Source of the DNA: Ideonella paludis
Lineage (GTDB): Bacteria > Pseudomonadota > Gammaproteobacteria > Burkholderiales > Burkholderiaceae_C
NCBI RefSeq assembly: GCF_018069865.1
Contig: NZ_JAGQDG010000003.1
Coordinates: 1 to 64,000 of the forward strand
Reading direction: 5' to 3'
Length of the DNA: 64,000 nucleotides
Each line of letters starts with the position of its first letter. Within the stretch, counting starts at the first letter, position 1. The notes beneath the pieces were generated by a model. The model was not told where the DNA came from and did not search any database. It saw only the letters and a list, made by a program, of their open reading frames with translations. Position numbers and translations under genes: made by a program. This document shows positions 25,857 through 34,048 of the stretch, piece by piece.

Positions 25857-26348
25857 ATGAGTCATCCCATTGCTTCAACGACCGACGGCCTGAGCTTGTC
25901 CCGCGACCCGCATGGTCGCCTGGTCTGCACCACCCCGGATGGGCACCGCCACGAGGGCGTGGTGCCGGTCCGCGCTTTTCCCATCAGCGCGCCGCGCGAA
26001 CATATTTCGCTGGTCAGCGCCGAGGGCAAGGAGCTGGCCTTCATCGCCCGCGTCGATGCCCTGCCCGAGGCCAGCCGCAGCTTGCTGTTGGAAGAGTTGG
26101 CCGCACGCGAGTTCATGCCGCAGATCCAGCGCATTCGCAGCGTGTCCACCTTCTCCACGCCCAGCACCTGGGAGGTCGACACCGACCGCGGCCCCACTCA
26201 CCTGGTGTTGAAGGTGGAAGAAGACATCCGCCGCTTGCCCGAGCGTGGGCGCTTGCTGATCACCAGCGGCCACGGCATAGTGTTTGAGGTGCGCGACCTC
26301 ACCCAGCTCGACCGCCACTCCAAGCGGCTGCTCGAACGCTTTTTATGA
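25857..26348 (+). CDS. DUF1854 family protein associated with cyanophycin metabolism
   Basis: This 163-aa protein has the DUF1854 pattern: GVVPVRAFPISAPREHISLV, then a Leu/Glu-rich helix, then a basic STPSTWEVDTDRG segment and a C-terminal EVRDLTQLDRHSKRLLERFL. No membrane segment is present, so it should be cytoplasmic. The start is ATG 25857, ten bases after the ABC transporter stop, so the two are co-transcribed. DUF1854 genes regularly follow this type of transporter. The gene converges with the histidine kinase gene, overlapping its stop by six bases. Confidence 0.9.
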   Translation: MSHPIASTTDGLSLSRDPHGRLVCTTPDGHRHEGVVPVRAFPISAPREHISLVSAEGKELAFIARVDALPEASRSLLLEELAAREFMPQIQRIRSVSTFSTPSTWEVDTDRGPTHLVLKVEEDIRRLPERGRLLITSGHGIVFEVRDLTQLDRHSKRLLERFL

Positions 26349-28307
26349 GGTGACGGCGTCGGCGTCGGCCGTTGGTGCCGATGCCGGTGCGGGTGCCGGA
26401 GCGCTGCTGCCCGACAGTGCGGGCGGAGTCTCTTCGCGGGCCACAGGCAGCCAGATGCTGACGGTGGTGCCCTCGTTGAGCGCACTGTCCATCTGGATGG
26501 TGCCGCCATGCAACTGCACGATCTCTTTGACCAAAGACAGGCCCAGACCGGTGCCGGGGATGTGGCAGGCTTGGTCGGCGCGGAAGAAGCGCTCGAAGGC
26601 GCGCGCCAACTGCTGCGGTGACATGCCCATGCCGCCATCCCGCACGCTCATGCTCACGCCCGGCACGCCTTGGTGCGGGCAGGGCTTGGCGGCCACCACA
26701 ATCTCGCCGCCCTCGGGCCAGTACTTCACCGCGTTGGAGATCAGGTTGTTCAAGACTCGGCCCATTTGTTGGCCGTCCACCGAGACCATGGGCAGCTCCG
26801 GCGCCACCTCGATGCGCGCCGAGTGCTTGCCACCGGGCACGATGATGGCCTCAACGGCTTCCTTGATCATTGGCTGCACGGCCTGAACTTGACGCTTGAA
26901 GTCCGCGCCTTGGCGGGCCTCGATACGGGCCAGGTCGAGCAGGTCGTTGACCAGCTCAATCAGTCGTTGAGTTTGGCGGTGCACCACCTCCAGCATTTCC
27001 TTGCGCTGCTCTTCGCGCACCGGCCGCTTGATCATCAGCTCGGTGTAGCCAAAGATGCTGACCATGGGCGTGCGCAGCTCATGCGCGGCGGTGGCCAAGA
27101 ACTCGCTCTTCATGCGGTCGATGGCGGCCTCGCGGCTGACGTCGCGCACATACAAGAGCTGGCGGTATTGGCCCACGCCGGGGCGCACGGTGAGGTGCAG
27201 CACCATGTCGGTGGGGGTGCTGAAGGGCAGGGTGTACTCGTGGGGCTTGCCGTCCAGCCAGGCCTCGGCCTGCAGCACAGGCGCGGCGGGGGTCAGCCGC
27301 TCGCGGATGCCGTCGAGCAGGCCGCTGAGGGACTCGCCCTGGAAGGCGCAGCCCGTCATCAAGCGAAAGGCAGGGTTGGCATAGGCGAGTTGCCCGGTGT
27401 TGTCGATGACCGCAAAGCCGTCGGAGGACAGCTCGGTGATGGTATCGAGCTGGGCCACATGCTCGTGCTGGCGTTGGTATTGGTGGTGCAGGTGCACCGA
27501 CGCAAAGTTCAGGGCCTGGCGCAGCTCGCGGGTTTCTTGCGAGCCGCCTTCGTCGTCCAGCGTGGACCCCACAGCGCGTGGCAGGCGGGCTGCGAAGCGC
27601 GCCGCGCGGCGCAGCGGCGAGAGGCTGCGCCGCAGCAGGATGTTGAGCAAGAGCAAGGCGATAGCCATCACCAGCACAGACACCAAGGTGCCGTAGAACA
27701 GCGCCGAGCGTTGATCGGCCAGGATGCCCTCGGCCGAGAGTTCGACGCGGATCCAGCCAATGACTTGGGCACCCAAGATGGGCGTCCACACCACGACCGC
27801 ATCCGTGCGCTCTTCGATCAAGCCACCGTCAAAGGGGCTGCCGTGGACGGGGCGGCTGTCTCGCACCACACGGCCTTTGCGTGCGATGGCAGGGTCTGGG
27901 GCGGTGTCGATGCGTTTGCCGTATTGCGCTTTAGGCCGCTCGCTGGCACTGGCCACCACATCAGACAGCACCTTGCCTTCATGGGTGATGGTGAGGCGGC
28001 GGGCCTCCGGGAACTCGGCGATCTGCAGCAGCAGGCCTTCCAGTTGGGCCAGCTCGCCGGTCAGCACGGGCGTGGCGGCGGCGCCGCTGAGCGAGCGCGC
28101 CAATGCTTGAGCCTGGGCTTCAACGCGAGAGCGCTCATGCAGGCCTGCGTCGTGCACCGACCATGCGGTGAGGATGACGCAGACAGGCAGCATCAGCAGG
28201 CCCATGGTCCAGAGCAACTGGGCTTGCAAGCCCAGACGATGATGCCGGGCCATCAGGCGCCGCCACCAAGCAGGGGCAGAGGTGGTGGTCTTAGTTTCTT
28301 TGGACAT
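26343..28307 (-). CDS. Membrane sensor histidine kinase with PAS domain
   Basis: This is a 654-aa kinase. The first membrane helix is at about residues 32-50 and a periplasmic sensor region follows. The second helix, near residues 205-230, leads to a HAMP-like linker and a PAS domain (ITELSSDGFAVIDNTGQLAY). The kinase core has H-box ATAAHELRTPMVSIFGYTEL, N-box NLISNAVKYWPEGG and G-boxes DGGMGMSP and GTGLGLSLV. The C-terminus is Ala/Pro-rich. Start ATG 28307 overlaps the end of the PhnD-like gene by 17 bases, so the two proteins probably work together. No response regulator gene is adjacent. Confidence 0.9.
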   Translation of the reverse strand: MSKETKTTTSAPAWWRRLMARHHRLGLQAQLLWTMGLLMLPVCVILTAWSVHDAGLHERSRVEAQAQALARSLSGAAATPVLTGELAQLEGLLLQIAEFPEARRLTITHEGKVLSDVVASASERPKAQYGKRIDTAPDPAIARKGRVVRDSRPVHGSPFDGGLIEERTDAVVVWTPILGAQVIGWIRVELSAEGILADQRSALFYGTLVSVLVMAIALLLLNILLRRSLSPLRRAARFAARLPRAVGSTLDDEGGSQETRELRQALNFASVHLHHQYQRQHEHVAQLDTITELSSDGFAVIDNTGQLAYANPAFRLMTGCAFQGESLSGLLDGIRERLTPAAPVLQAEAWLDGKPHEYTLPFSTPTDMVLHLTVRPGVGQYRQLLYVRDVSREAAIDRMKSEFLATAAHELRTPMVSIFGYTELMIKRPVREEQRKEMLEVVHRQTQRLIELVNDLLDLARIEARQGADFKRQVQAVQPMIKEAVEAIIVPGGKHSARIEVAPELPMVSVDGQQMGRVLNNLISNAVKYWPEGGEIVVAAKPCPHQGVPGVSMSVRDGGMGMSPQQLARAFERFFRADQACHIPGTGLGLSLVKEIVQLHGGTIQMDSALNEGTTVSIWLPVAREETPPALSGSSAPAPAPASAPTADADAVTS

Positions 28308-29112
28308 ATTTGTCCAGACCCAGGCTTTCCAGTGGCGCGTAGTCACGTCGGTAATCGGCCGTGACGATGCGGTCGAGTTGGGTGGCCTGCAGCAGCTTGC
28401 GGCCGGCCTCTTGTTTGGTCAGGCCCAGCAGGGTTTGGGTGATGTGTTGCTGCTGCGCTTCAGGGAGGCGCGGGTGAGCGCACAACGGATGCGAGGGGGT
28501 GGCTGGGGTTTCGAACAGCACCCTCAACTGCGCCCGCAGCTCTGCGGGCTCGGCGTCAAAAGTGGCTTTGACGCCGCCGGCCGCAATCGCCGTGCCCGCC
28601 ACGACGGCGCGGTAGGCATTGCTGTGGGTCTTGAGGTATTGCGGGGTGAAGCGCAGGCCATGCTTTTCGGTCAGCAAGGCGCGCATATAGAGCGAGGCCC
28701 CAAAGGCATTCGGCGCGGGGAAGGCGATGCTGCGGTCCATCAACTCGGTGACTTGCCGCACCGTGCTGTCGGCTCGCACCACCAGCAGGCCAGAGAGGGA
28801 GTCGTCATCGCGCACCAGGGGCTTGTAGCCGTGGGCGCGATGGGCCATGACCGCGTGATACGGGTTCATGTAGGCCAGGTCCCACTGGCCTTGCATAAAG
28901 CCGGCTTCAAAGGCGGGGATGGAGCTGGGCAGCACCAGCTCCAGCTTCAGGCCGGTGCTGGCTTGCAGCGCCTCGACCAGGGGGCTCCAGGCTTTGTGAA
29001 GCTCCAGCGCGGGGAACTGCGGCACGATGGCCAGGCGCAGGGGGCCCGCTTGGGCACGGGAGGCGGTGGCCAGCGTGGCGCCAGCCAAGAGCAGTGAGCG
29101 ACGGGTCAGCAC
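28291..29112 (-). CDS. PhnD-like periplasmic substrate-binding protein
   Basis: This 273-aa protein of the phosphonate/phosphite binding-protein group starts at GTG 29112 (GGGGA upstream) and has a twin-arginine-like signal, TRRSLLLAGATLATASRAQA. The mature part begins LRLAIVPQFPALELHKAWSPL and contains DLAYMNPYHAVMAHRAHGY and AFPAPNAFGASLYMRALL, typical of this fold. There is no ABC transporter nearby. Instead the gene overlaps a sensor kinase gene, so I infer that it presents a ligand to the kinase's periplasmic domain. The ligand is unknown. Confidence 0.82.
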   Translation of the reverse strand: MLTRRSLLLAGATLATASRAQAGPLRLAIVPQFPALELHKAWSPLVEALQASTGLKLELVLPSSIPAFEAGFMQGQWDLAYMNPYHAVMAHRAHGYKPLVRDDDSLSGLLVVRADSTVRQVTELMDRSIAFPAPNAFGASLYMRALLTEKHGLRFTPQYLKTHSNAYRAVVAGTAIAAGGVKATFDAEPAELRAQLRVLFETPATPSHPLCAHPRLPEAQQQHITQTLLGLTKQEAGRKLLQATQLDRIVTADYRRDYAPLESLGLDKYVQRN

Positions 29113-29219
29113 GATGAAAGTCCCCGACAAGGCCCAAAGAGGCCTTTCAGTCAGGTCATCGGCGCTTCCGTGCCGAAGTTGAGACAGGAGCGCCCAGGGG
29201 CCCCTGTCTCAGTGAGCGC

Positions 29220-30407
29220 TTAGACGCGCTCGAAAATGGCGGCGATGCCTTGGCCGCCGCCGATGCACATGGTCACCAGCGCGTAGCGGCCACCAATGCG
29301 TTGCAGCTCATACAGCGCCTTGGTGGTGATGATGGCGCCGGTGGCCCCAATCGGGTGGCCCAGCGAAATGCCCGAGCCGTTGGGGTTGACCTTGGCCGGG
29401 TCCAGGCCCAGCTCTTTGACGACCGCGCAGGCTTGGGCGGCAAAGGCCTCGTTGGACTCGATCACGTCGAGATCATTCACGCTCAGGCCGGCACGCTCCA
29501 GGGCGATGCGGGTGGCGGGCACCGGGCCGATGCCCATGATGGTGGGCTCGACACCGGCGTGGGCATAGGTGACCAAGCGGGCCAGCGGGCGCAGATTGCC
29601 GCTCTTGACGGCGTCGTCACTGGCCAGCACCACGGCGCCTGCGCCATCGTTCAGGCCCGAGGCGTTGCCGGCGGTGACGCTGCCGTCCTTCTTGAAGGCA
29701 GCGCGCATCTTGGCCAGGGTTTCCAGGCTGGTGCCGGGCTTCACATGCTCGTCCGTGTCAAACACCACCGTGCCCTTGCGGCTGGCGATCTCAACGCCCA
29801 CGATTTGGTCTTTGAAGCGGCCGGCCTCGATGGCGGCCGCAGCACGGCGATGGCTCTCGACGGCCAGCGCGTCCATTTGCTCGCGGCTGATGCCGAACTG
29901 CTCGGCCACGTTCTCAGCGGTGATGCCCATGTGGATCTTGTGGAAGGGGTCGTGCAGCGCGCCGACCATCATGTCCAAGACTTGGGTGTCACCCATGCGC
30001 GCACCCCAGCGGGCATTGGGCATCAGGTAGGCGCCGCGGCTCATGGACTCTGCACCGGCGCCGATGGCCATGTCGCAGTCGCCCAGCATGATGGCTTGCG
30101 AAGCCGAGATGATGGCCTGCAGGCCCGAGCCGCACAGGCGGTTCACGTTAAAGGCCGGGGTTTCTTTGGGCAGGCCGGCTTGCACCGCGGCCACGCGGGA
30201 GAGGTAAGCGTCGCGCGGCTCGGTGGGGATGACCGTGCCCATGGCCAGGTGGCCAATGCGGGCGGCGTCGGCACCGCTGCGCGCAATGGCGGTCTTGACG
30301 GCCAAGGTGGCCAGCTCAGACAGCGGGGTGTCCTTCAAGGTGCCACCGTAGGTGCCAATGGCGGTGCGGGCAGCGCCCACGACGAAAACGTCTTTGGTCT
30401 GGCTCAT
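29220..30407 (-). CDS. bktB: Beta-ketothiolase (acetyl-CoA acetyltransferase)
   Basis: This 395-aa thiolase condenses two acyl-CoA units, or cleaves 3-ketoacyl-CoA. It feeds polyhydroxyalkanoate synthesis or fatty acid and amino acid breakdown. Active-site residues are visible: Cys in NRLCGSGLQAI near residue 90, His in GISLGHPIGATGA and Cys in VTMCIGGGQG. The sequence is closest in memory to Cupriavidus BktB, for example in YLSRVAAVQAG and GALHDPFHKIHMG. ATG 30407 with AGGAG upstream is the start. It stands alone on the minus strand. Confidence 0.92.
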   Translation of the reverse strand: MSQTKDVFVVGAARTAIGTYGGTLKDTPLSELATLAVKTAIARSGADAARIGHLAMGTVIPTEPRDAYLSRVAAVQAGLPKETPAFNVNRLCGSGLQAIISASQAIMLGDCDMAIGAGAESMSRGAYLMPNARWGARMGDTQVLDMMVGALHDPFHKIHMGITAENVAEQFGISREQMDALAVESHRRAAAAIEAGRFKDQIVGVEIASRKGTVVFDTDEHVKPGTSLETLAKMRAAFKKDGSVTAGNASGLNDGAGAVVLASDDAVKSGNLRPLARLVTYAHAGVEPTIMGIGPVPATRIALERAGLSVNDLDVIESNEAFAAQACAVVKELGLDPAKVNPNGSGISLGHPIGATGAIITTKALYELQRIGGRYALVTMCIGGGQGIAAIFERV

Positions 30408-30718
30408 GTCAGTCTCCTGAATCAATGGATTGGAATGAGAGGGGCGGGCCTGTCGCCGCGAAGCGCTGCCCGGGTGGGCGCCAAGAGGCCTCGGTCAGGG
30501 CACAGCCTACGCCTGCCGGATTGCGGTGGGCTGACAGTGCGGCGCGTGGGGTGGAGGCCGCATGTCACGGGGCTGTCGTTGGGATACATCATCGCAGCCG
30601 GGTCGGTGTGATTTATAGGGGCAGACCCTCATTCCTGTCGCTGCGGCGGTGACAAGTTGTCACCGCGGCTCGGCACACTCGCGCCGTTTTCAACCCCTTG
30701 CCCGGAGGAGTCCGATCC
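30408..30718. promoter_or_regulatory. Divergent intergenic region with palindrome
   Basis: These 311 bases separate the divergent bktB and mscS-like genes. The only distinct structure is a perfect palindrome at 30646-30666, GCGGTGACAA, one base, then TTGTCACCGC, about 50 bases before the channel start. It is a candidate operator; no coding sequence is supported here. Confidence 0.5.
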
Positions 30719-31531
30719 ATGGATACCGCATTTCTGCAGAACTTTCTGAGCACCACCGTCACCGAGCTGGCCATCAAGGTCTTGGCTTCGCTGGCGTTTT
30801 GGATTGTGGGCCGTTGGTTGATTGGCCGCGTGGTGGGCTTGGTACAAGCCGCCATGGGCCGCAACCATGTGGACCCGACGCTGACCAAGTACCTGGGCAA
30901 TATCGTGGGGGTGGCCCTGAACATCGCCTTGGTGATGGGCATCTTGGGCTATGCCGGCATCCAGACCACCTCGTTTGCCGCCCTGTTGGCCGGTGCGGGC
31001 GTGGCCATTGGCGCGGCCTGGAGCGGCATGCTGGGCAACTTTGCAGCCGGCGCCTTCATGCTGGTGTTGCGCCCCTTCAAGGTGGGCGACTTTGTCAGCG
31101 TGGGCGGCGTGGTCGGCACGGTGCGTGAGCTGGGCCTGTTTGCCACCACCATCGTGACACCGGACAACGTGATGACCATGGTCGGCAACGGCAAGATCTT
31201 TGGCGACACCATGCAGAACTTCTCGGTGCTGCCCGCGCGCCGCGTGGACCGCACGGCGCAGTTGGCCGGCAGCGTGGACCCGATTGATGCCATTCGCCGC
31301 TTGCGTGAAGCCGTCTCCAAGATCCCCAATGTGGTGGCCGACCCCGGTGTGGAAGTGGCCCTGCTGGACATGAACCTGAACGGCCCAGTGATTGCGGTGC
31401 GCCCCTACGCCAACAATCAGCACTACTGGCAGGTGTATTTCGATACCAATGAGGCGATTGTTCGCGTCTGCCAAGAAGCCGGCTGGCCCGCGCCCACGCC
31501 AACGCAGATCACCAAGATCCAGCAAGGCTAA
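30719..31531 (+). CDS. Small-conductance mechanosensitive channel (MscS family)
   Basis: This 270-aa inner-membrane channel opens under membrane tension to release solutes during osmotic downshock. Three membrane helices occupy about residues 10-110. The pore-lining third helix, GAGVAIGAAWSGMLGNFAAGAF, has the Gly/Ala packing of MscS, followed by the beta-domain segment RPFKVGDFVSVGGVVGTV. The length matches short MscS proteins (E. coli MscS is 286 aa). GGAGG lies upstream of ATG 30719. A strong intrinsic terminator follows the stop, so it is probably monocistronic. Confidence 0.92.
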   Translation: MDTAFLQNFLSTTVTELAIKVLASLAFWIVGRWLIGRVVGLVQAAMGRNHVDPTLTKYLGNIVGVALNIALVMGILGYAGIQTTSFAALLAGAGVAIGAAWSGMLGNFAAGAFMLVLRPFKVGDFVSVGGVVGTVRELGLFATTIVTPDNVMTMVGNGKIFGDTMQNFSVLPARRVDRTAQLAGSVDPIDAIRRLREAVSKIPNVVADPGVEVALLDMNLNGPVIAVRPYANNQHYWQVYFDTNEAIVRVCQEAGWPAPTPTQITKIQQG

Positions 31532-31560
31532 ACAAATCAAGGATTTGTCCGCCCTTCTTC

Positions 31561-31587
31561 AAGCCCGGTGCTGCACCGGGCTTTTTT
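31561..31587 (+). terminator. Intrinsic terminator after the MscS gene
   Basis: AAGCCCGGTG pairs with CACCGGGCTT through a short CTG loop and is followed by a run of T. The stem is GC-rich, and it lies 30 bases after the stop codon. Confidence 0.9.
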
Positions 31588-31732
31588 CTGGGTGGGCCTG
31601 CGGGTGGCGCGCGACATTTGTCACGCTTTATCGGCGGCTAGCAGAACGGTGACTGAGGTGTAAGCGATATCTGGGGCGAAACCGGCCTTGCTCCATCGAT
31701 TCGAAATCGGTGGTCTGCCTAACATCGTTCGC

Positions 31733-32650
31733 ATGATCTCGATGCAAGGTGTGCCGTCGGTTCTTATCGCCAAGAACCAATCCTGGGTCCGCAAACAGGC
31801 TCAGGCGTTGGTGCGCCATCTGCCTGCCAACGTAGAGCGTGCGGACCTGATTCAAGTGGGCCTGATCGCCGTGGCGCAGGCCGCGGTCAGCTTCGAATGG
31901 GAAGGGGACCGAGAGTCCGAAGAGGCGCAAGAAGCCTTTGTGCGCTATGCCCGTATGCGTGTCAAAGGCGCCATGCTCGATGAGCTGCGCCACATGGACT
32001 ATTTGACGCGCGGCGAGCGCCGCAAGATCAAGGTCTTGCAGATCGCCCGCGAACGCTATCGCTCCGAGCATGGCCGCGACCCCAGCCCCAACCAGTTGGC
32101 GGGCCTGACGGGCATGCCCTCTGAAGAAATCAGCTCGCTGCTGCAGGCCGACCAGTTAGGGCGCTATCAGCAAAGCGTCGATGACGAGGAAGACGAGCAA
32201 GCGCATCGCTTCCATCCCGCCACGCCGCAAGAAGAGGTGGAGGCCCGCGTGGACACCGCCATCGTGATGCGGCGCTTGGAAGCCTTCTTCGCCGAGCTGC
32301 CCGAGCGCGAGCGCATGGTCATCGACGCCTATCTGGGCGTGGGTCTGAGCCCGGTGGAAGTGGCACGCTCTTTGAACGTGACGCCGTCGCGCGTCTCGCA
32401 GATCTACCACTCGGTTGTCAAGCGCGTGGCCGCCCACTTTGGCAATGGCCCAGCCGCCCAACCCGGCCGCGCCACCGACCGCCTGCGTGGTGCCGAGCTG
32501 ACCGACCTGATGCGCGCCCGCGAAGACGAGCTCAAACGCACCGGCCAAGGCGCTTGGGGCGAGATGATGGAACAAGTGCTGCGCAACACCCGCCGCCAGC
32601 ACGCCGACCCCGACCATCTCGAAGTCACCGACACCACCAGGTGGGGCTGA
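31733..32650 (+). CDS. FliA/WhiG-type RNA polymerase sigma factor
   Basis: This is a 305-aa sigma-70 family protein. Region 2 is seen in ADLIQVGLIAVAQAAVSFE and RYARMRVKGAMLDELRHMDY, a FliA hallmark. Region 3 covers about residues 100-150. Region 4 has the helix-turn-helix LSPVEVARSLNVTPSRVSQI. About 60 residues follow region 4 (Ala/Arg-rich), longer than typical FliA at about 240 aa. No flagellar or chemotaxis genes are in the window, so control of flagellin genes is assumed from the family only. Start ATG 31733 is chosen over an upstream ATG without family similarity. Confidence 0.82.
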   Translation: MISMQGVPSVLIAKNQSWVRKQAQALVRHLPANVERADLIQVGLIAVAQAAVSFEWEGDRESEEAQEAFVRYARMRVKGAMLDELRHMDYLTRGERRKIKVLQIARERYRSEHGRDPSPNQLAGLTGMPSEEISSLLQADQLGRYQQSVDDEEDEQAHRFHPATPQEEVEARVDTAIVMRRLEAFFAELPERERMVIDAYLGVGLSPVEVARSLNVTPSRVSQIYHSVVKRVAAHFGNGPAAQPGRATDRLRGAELTDLMRAREDELKRTGQGAWGEMMEQVLRNTRRQHADPDHLEVTDTTRWG

Positions 32651-32813
32651 GGCCGGACGTGAGCCTCTGCCTGCGCAGAGGCGAACGCCTGCCGAAGCGG
32701 ACCGGCATGCAAAGCCGGGCCGTGGGGCACACGCCAGGCCGGACGTGAGCTTCTGCCTGCGCAGAGGCGAACGCCTGCCGAAGCGGACCGGCATGCAAAG
32801 CCGGGCCGTGGGG
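32651..32813. repeat. Tandem 77-bp two-hairpin repeat, 86-bp period
   Basis: Copies at 32651-32727 and 32737-32813 differ at one base. Each holds a hairpin GCCTCTGC-CTGC-GCAGAGGC (32663-32682; second copy 32749-32768) and a second stem pairing GGACCGGC with GCCGGGCC (one mismatch) around ATGCAAA. The one difference, C to T in the first stem, keeps a G-U pair. Copy one begins directly after the sigma factor stop. It looks like a REP-type extragenic element. Confidence 0.85.
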
Positions 32814-32836
32814 GGCTTGTTGGCACAATCCCGCCC

Positions 32837-34048
32837 ATGCACATGCCATCAATCCTCTGGGCGGCACTGGCCGCCGCCGGCCTTTTGGCCGCACCCAGCC
32901 TGCGCGCCCAAGGCGCGGACGAGTTTCAAACCTGCTTGAAGACGCTGAAGGACGACGCGCGCCGCGCGGGTGTCTCTGCGGCGGGCTATGACAAATTCAC
33001 CGACGGCCTGCAGGCCGACCTCTCGGTGGTCAAGCTGCTGGATGACCAGCCCGAGTTCAAAACCCCGATTTGGGACTACCTCGCCGCCTTGGTGGACGAG
33101 CAGCGCGTGGCCGATGGCCGGGCGCTGCTGAACCAGCACAAAGAGGTGCTGGACAAAGTCGCTCAGCGCTTTGGCGTGGACGCCGCCACCGTGGTGGCCG
33201 TCTGGGGCGTGGAGAGCGACTATGGCCGCTCCTTTGGCAAGCGCCCCTTGCTGCAATCCTTGGGCACCTTGGGCTGCTTTGGGCGGCGCCAGGCTTACTT
33301 CCGGGGTGAATGGTTTGCCTTGATGCGCTTGATCGACCAGGGCGATTTGCGCATTGATGGCCCCCAAGGCGCAGCCGGCTTGGTGGGCTCTTGGGCTGGG
33401 GCTTTTGGCCACACCCAGTTCATGCCCAGCACCTATCAGCGCTTGGCGGTGGACTTTGACGCGGATGGCCGGCGCGATCTGGTGGCCAGCATCCCGGATG
33501 CCTTGGCCTCTACTGCCAACTTCTTGGACAAAGCCGGTTGGCGCACCGGCGAGCCTTGGGGCTTTGAGGTCAAGCTGCCCGAAGGCTTGGACACCAAGGG
33601 CCAAGGCCGCAAAGCTAAAAAGCCTCTGGCCGAGTGGGCGCAGGCCGGCGTGAAGCGGGTGGACGGCAAGCCCTTGGGCGAGGGCGGCCCGGCCGGGCTG
33701 CTGCTGCCTGCCGGCCCCAAAGGCCCAGCCTTTTTGGTGTTCCGCAACTTTGACGCCATCTATGGCTACAACGCCGCCGAGAGCTATGCCTTGGCCATTG
33801 CCCACTTGGCCGACCGCCTGCGCGGCGGCAGCCCCTTTGCTACGGCCTGGCCCACCGACGACGCCGGCTTGAGCCGTGCCGAGCGCCGTGAGCTGCAAAC
33901 CCTGTTGGCCGCCAAGGGCCATGCCATTGGCGAGATCGACGGCATGCTGGGCGCGGCCACCCGCGCCGCCATCAAGGCTGAGCAGCAGCGCTTAGGCTTT
34001 GCCGCCGATGGCCGCGCCGGCCAAAAGCTGCTCAAGGCTTTGCGTTGA
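32837..34048 (+). CDS. MltB-type lytic murein transglycosylase
   Basis: This 403-aa exported enzyme cleaves peptidoglycan glycan strands to form 1,6-anhydro ends. A signal peptide ends at LRAQ near residue 25. The catalytic Glu is in AVWGVESDYGRSFGKRPLL, and GAFGHTQFMPSTYQRLAVDF and FNFDAIYGYN-like FRNFDAIYGYNAAESYALAI follow as in MltB/SLT_2. The last 65 residues form a peptidoglycan-binding domain (LLAAKGHAIGEIDGMLGAAT). It converges with the patatin gene, overlapping its end by 17 bases. Confidence 0.92.
   Translation: MHMPSILWAALAAAGLLAAPSLRAQGADEFQTCLKTLKDDARRAGVSAAGYDKFTDGLQADLSVVKLLDDQPEFKTPIWDYLAALVDEQRVADGRALLNQHKEVLDKVAQRFGVDAATVVAVWGVESDYGRSFGKRPLLQSLGTLGCFGRRQAYFRGEWFALMRLIDQGDLRIDGPQGAAGLVGSWAGAFGHTQFMPSTYQRLAVDFDADGRRDLVASIPDALASTANFLDKAGWRTGEPWGFEVKLPEGLDTKGQGRKAKKPLAEWAQAGVKRVDGKPLGEGGPAGLLLPAGPKGPAFLVFRNFDAIYGYNAAESYALAIAHLADRLRGGSPFATAWPTDDAGLSRAERRELQTLLAAKGHAIGEIDGMLGAATRAAIKAEQQRLGFAADGRAGQKLLKALR

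Noticed and set aside
23351-25858. An 835-codon minus-strand frame over the ABC transporter
   Set aside because: The plus-strand transporter has all ABC motifs; the antisense translation has no recognisable fold.
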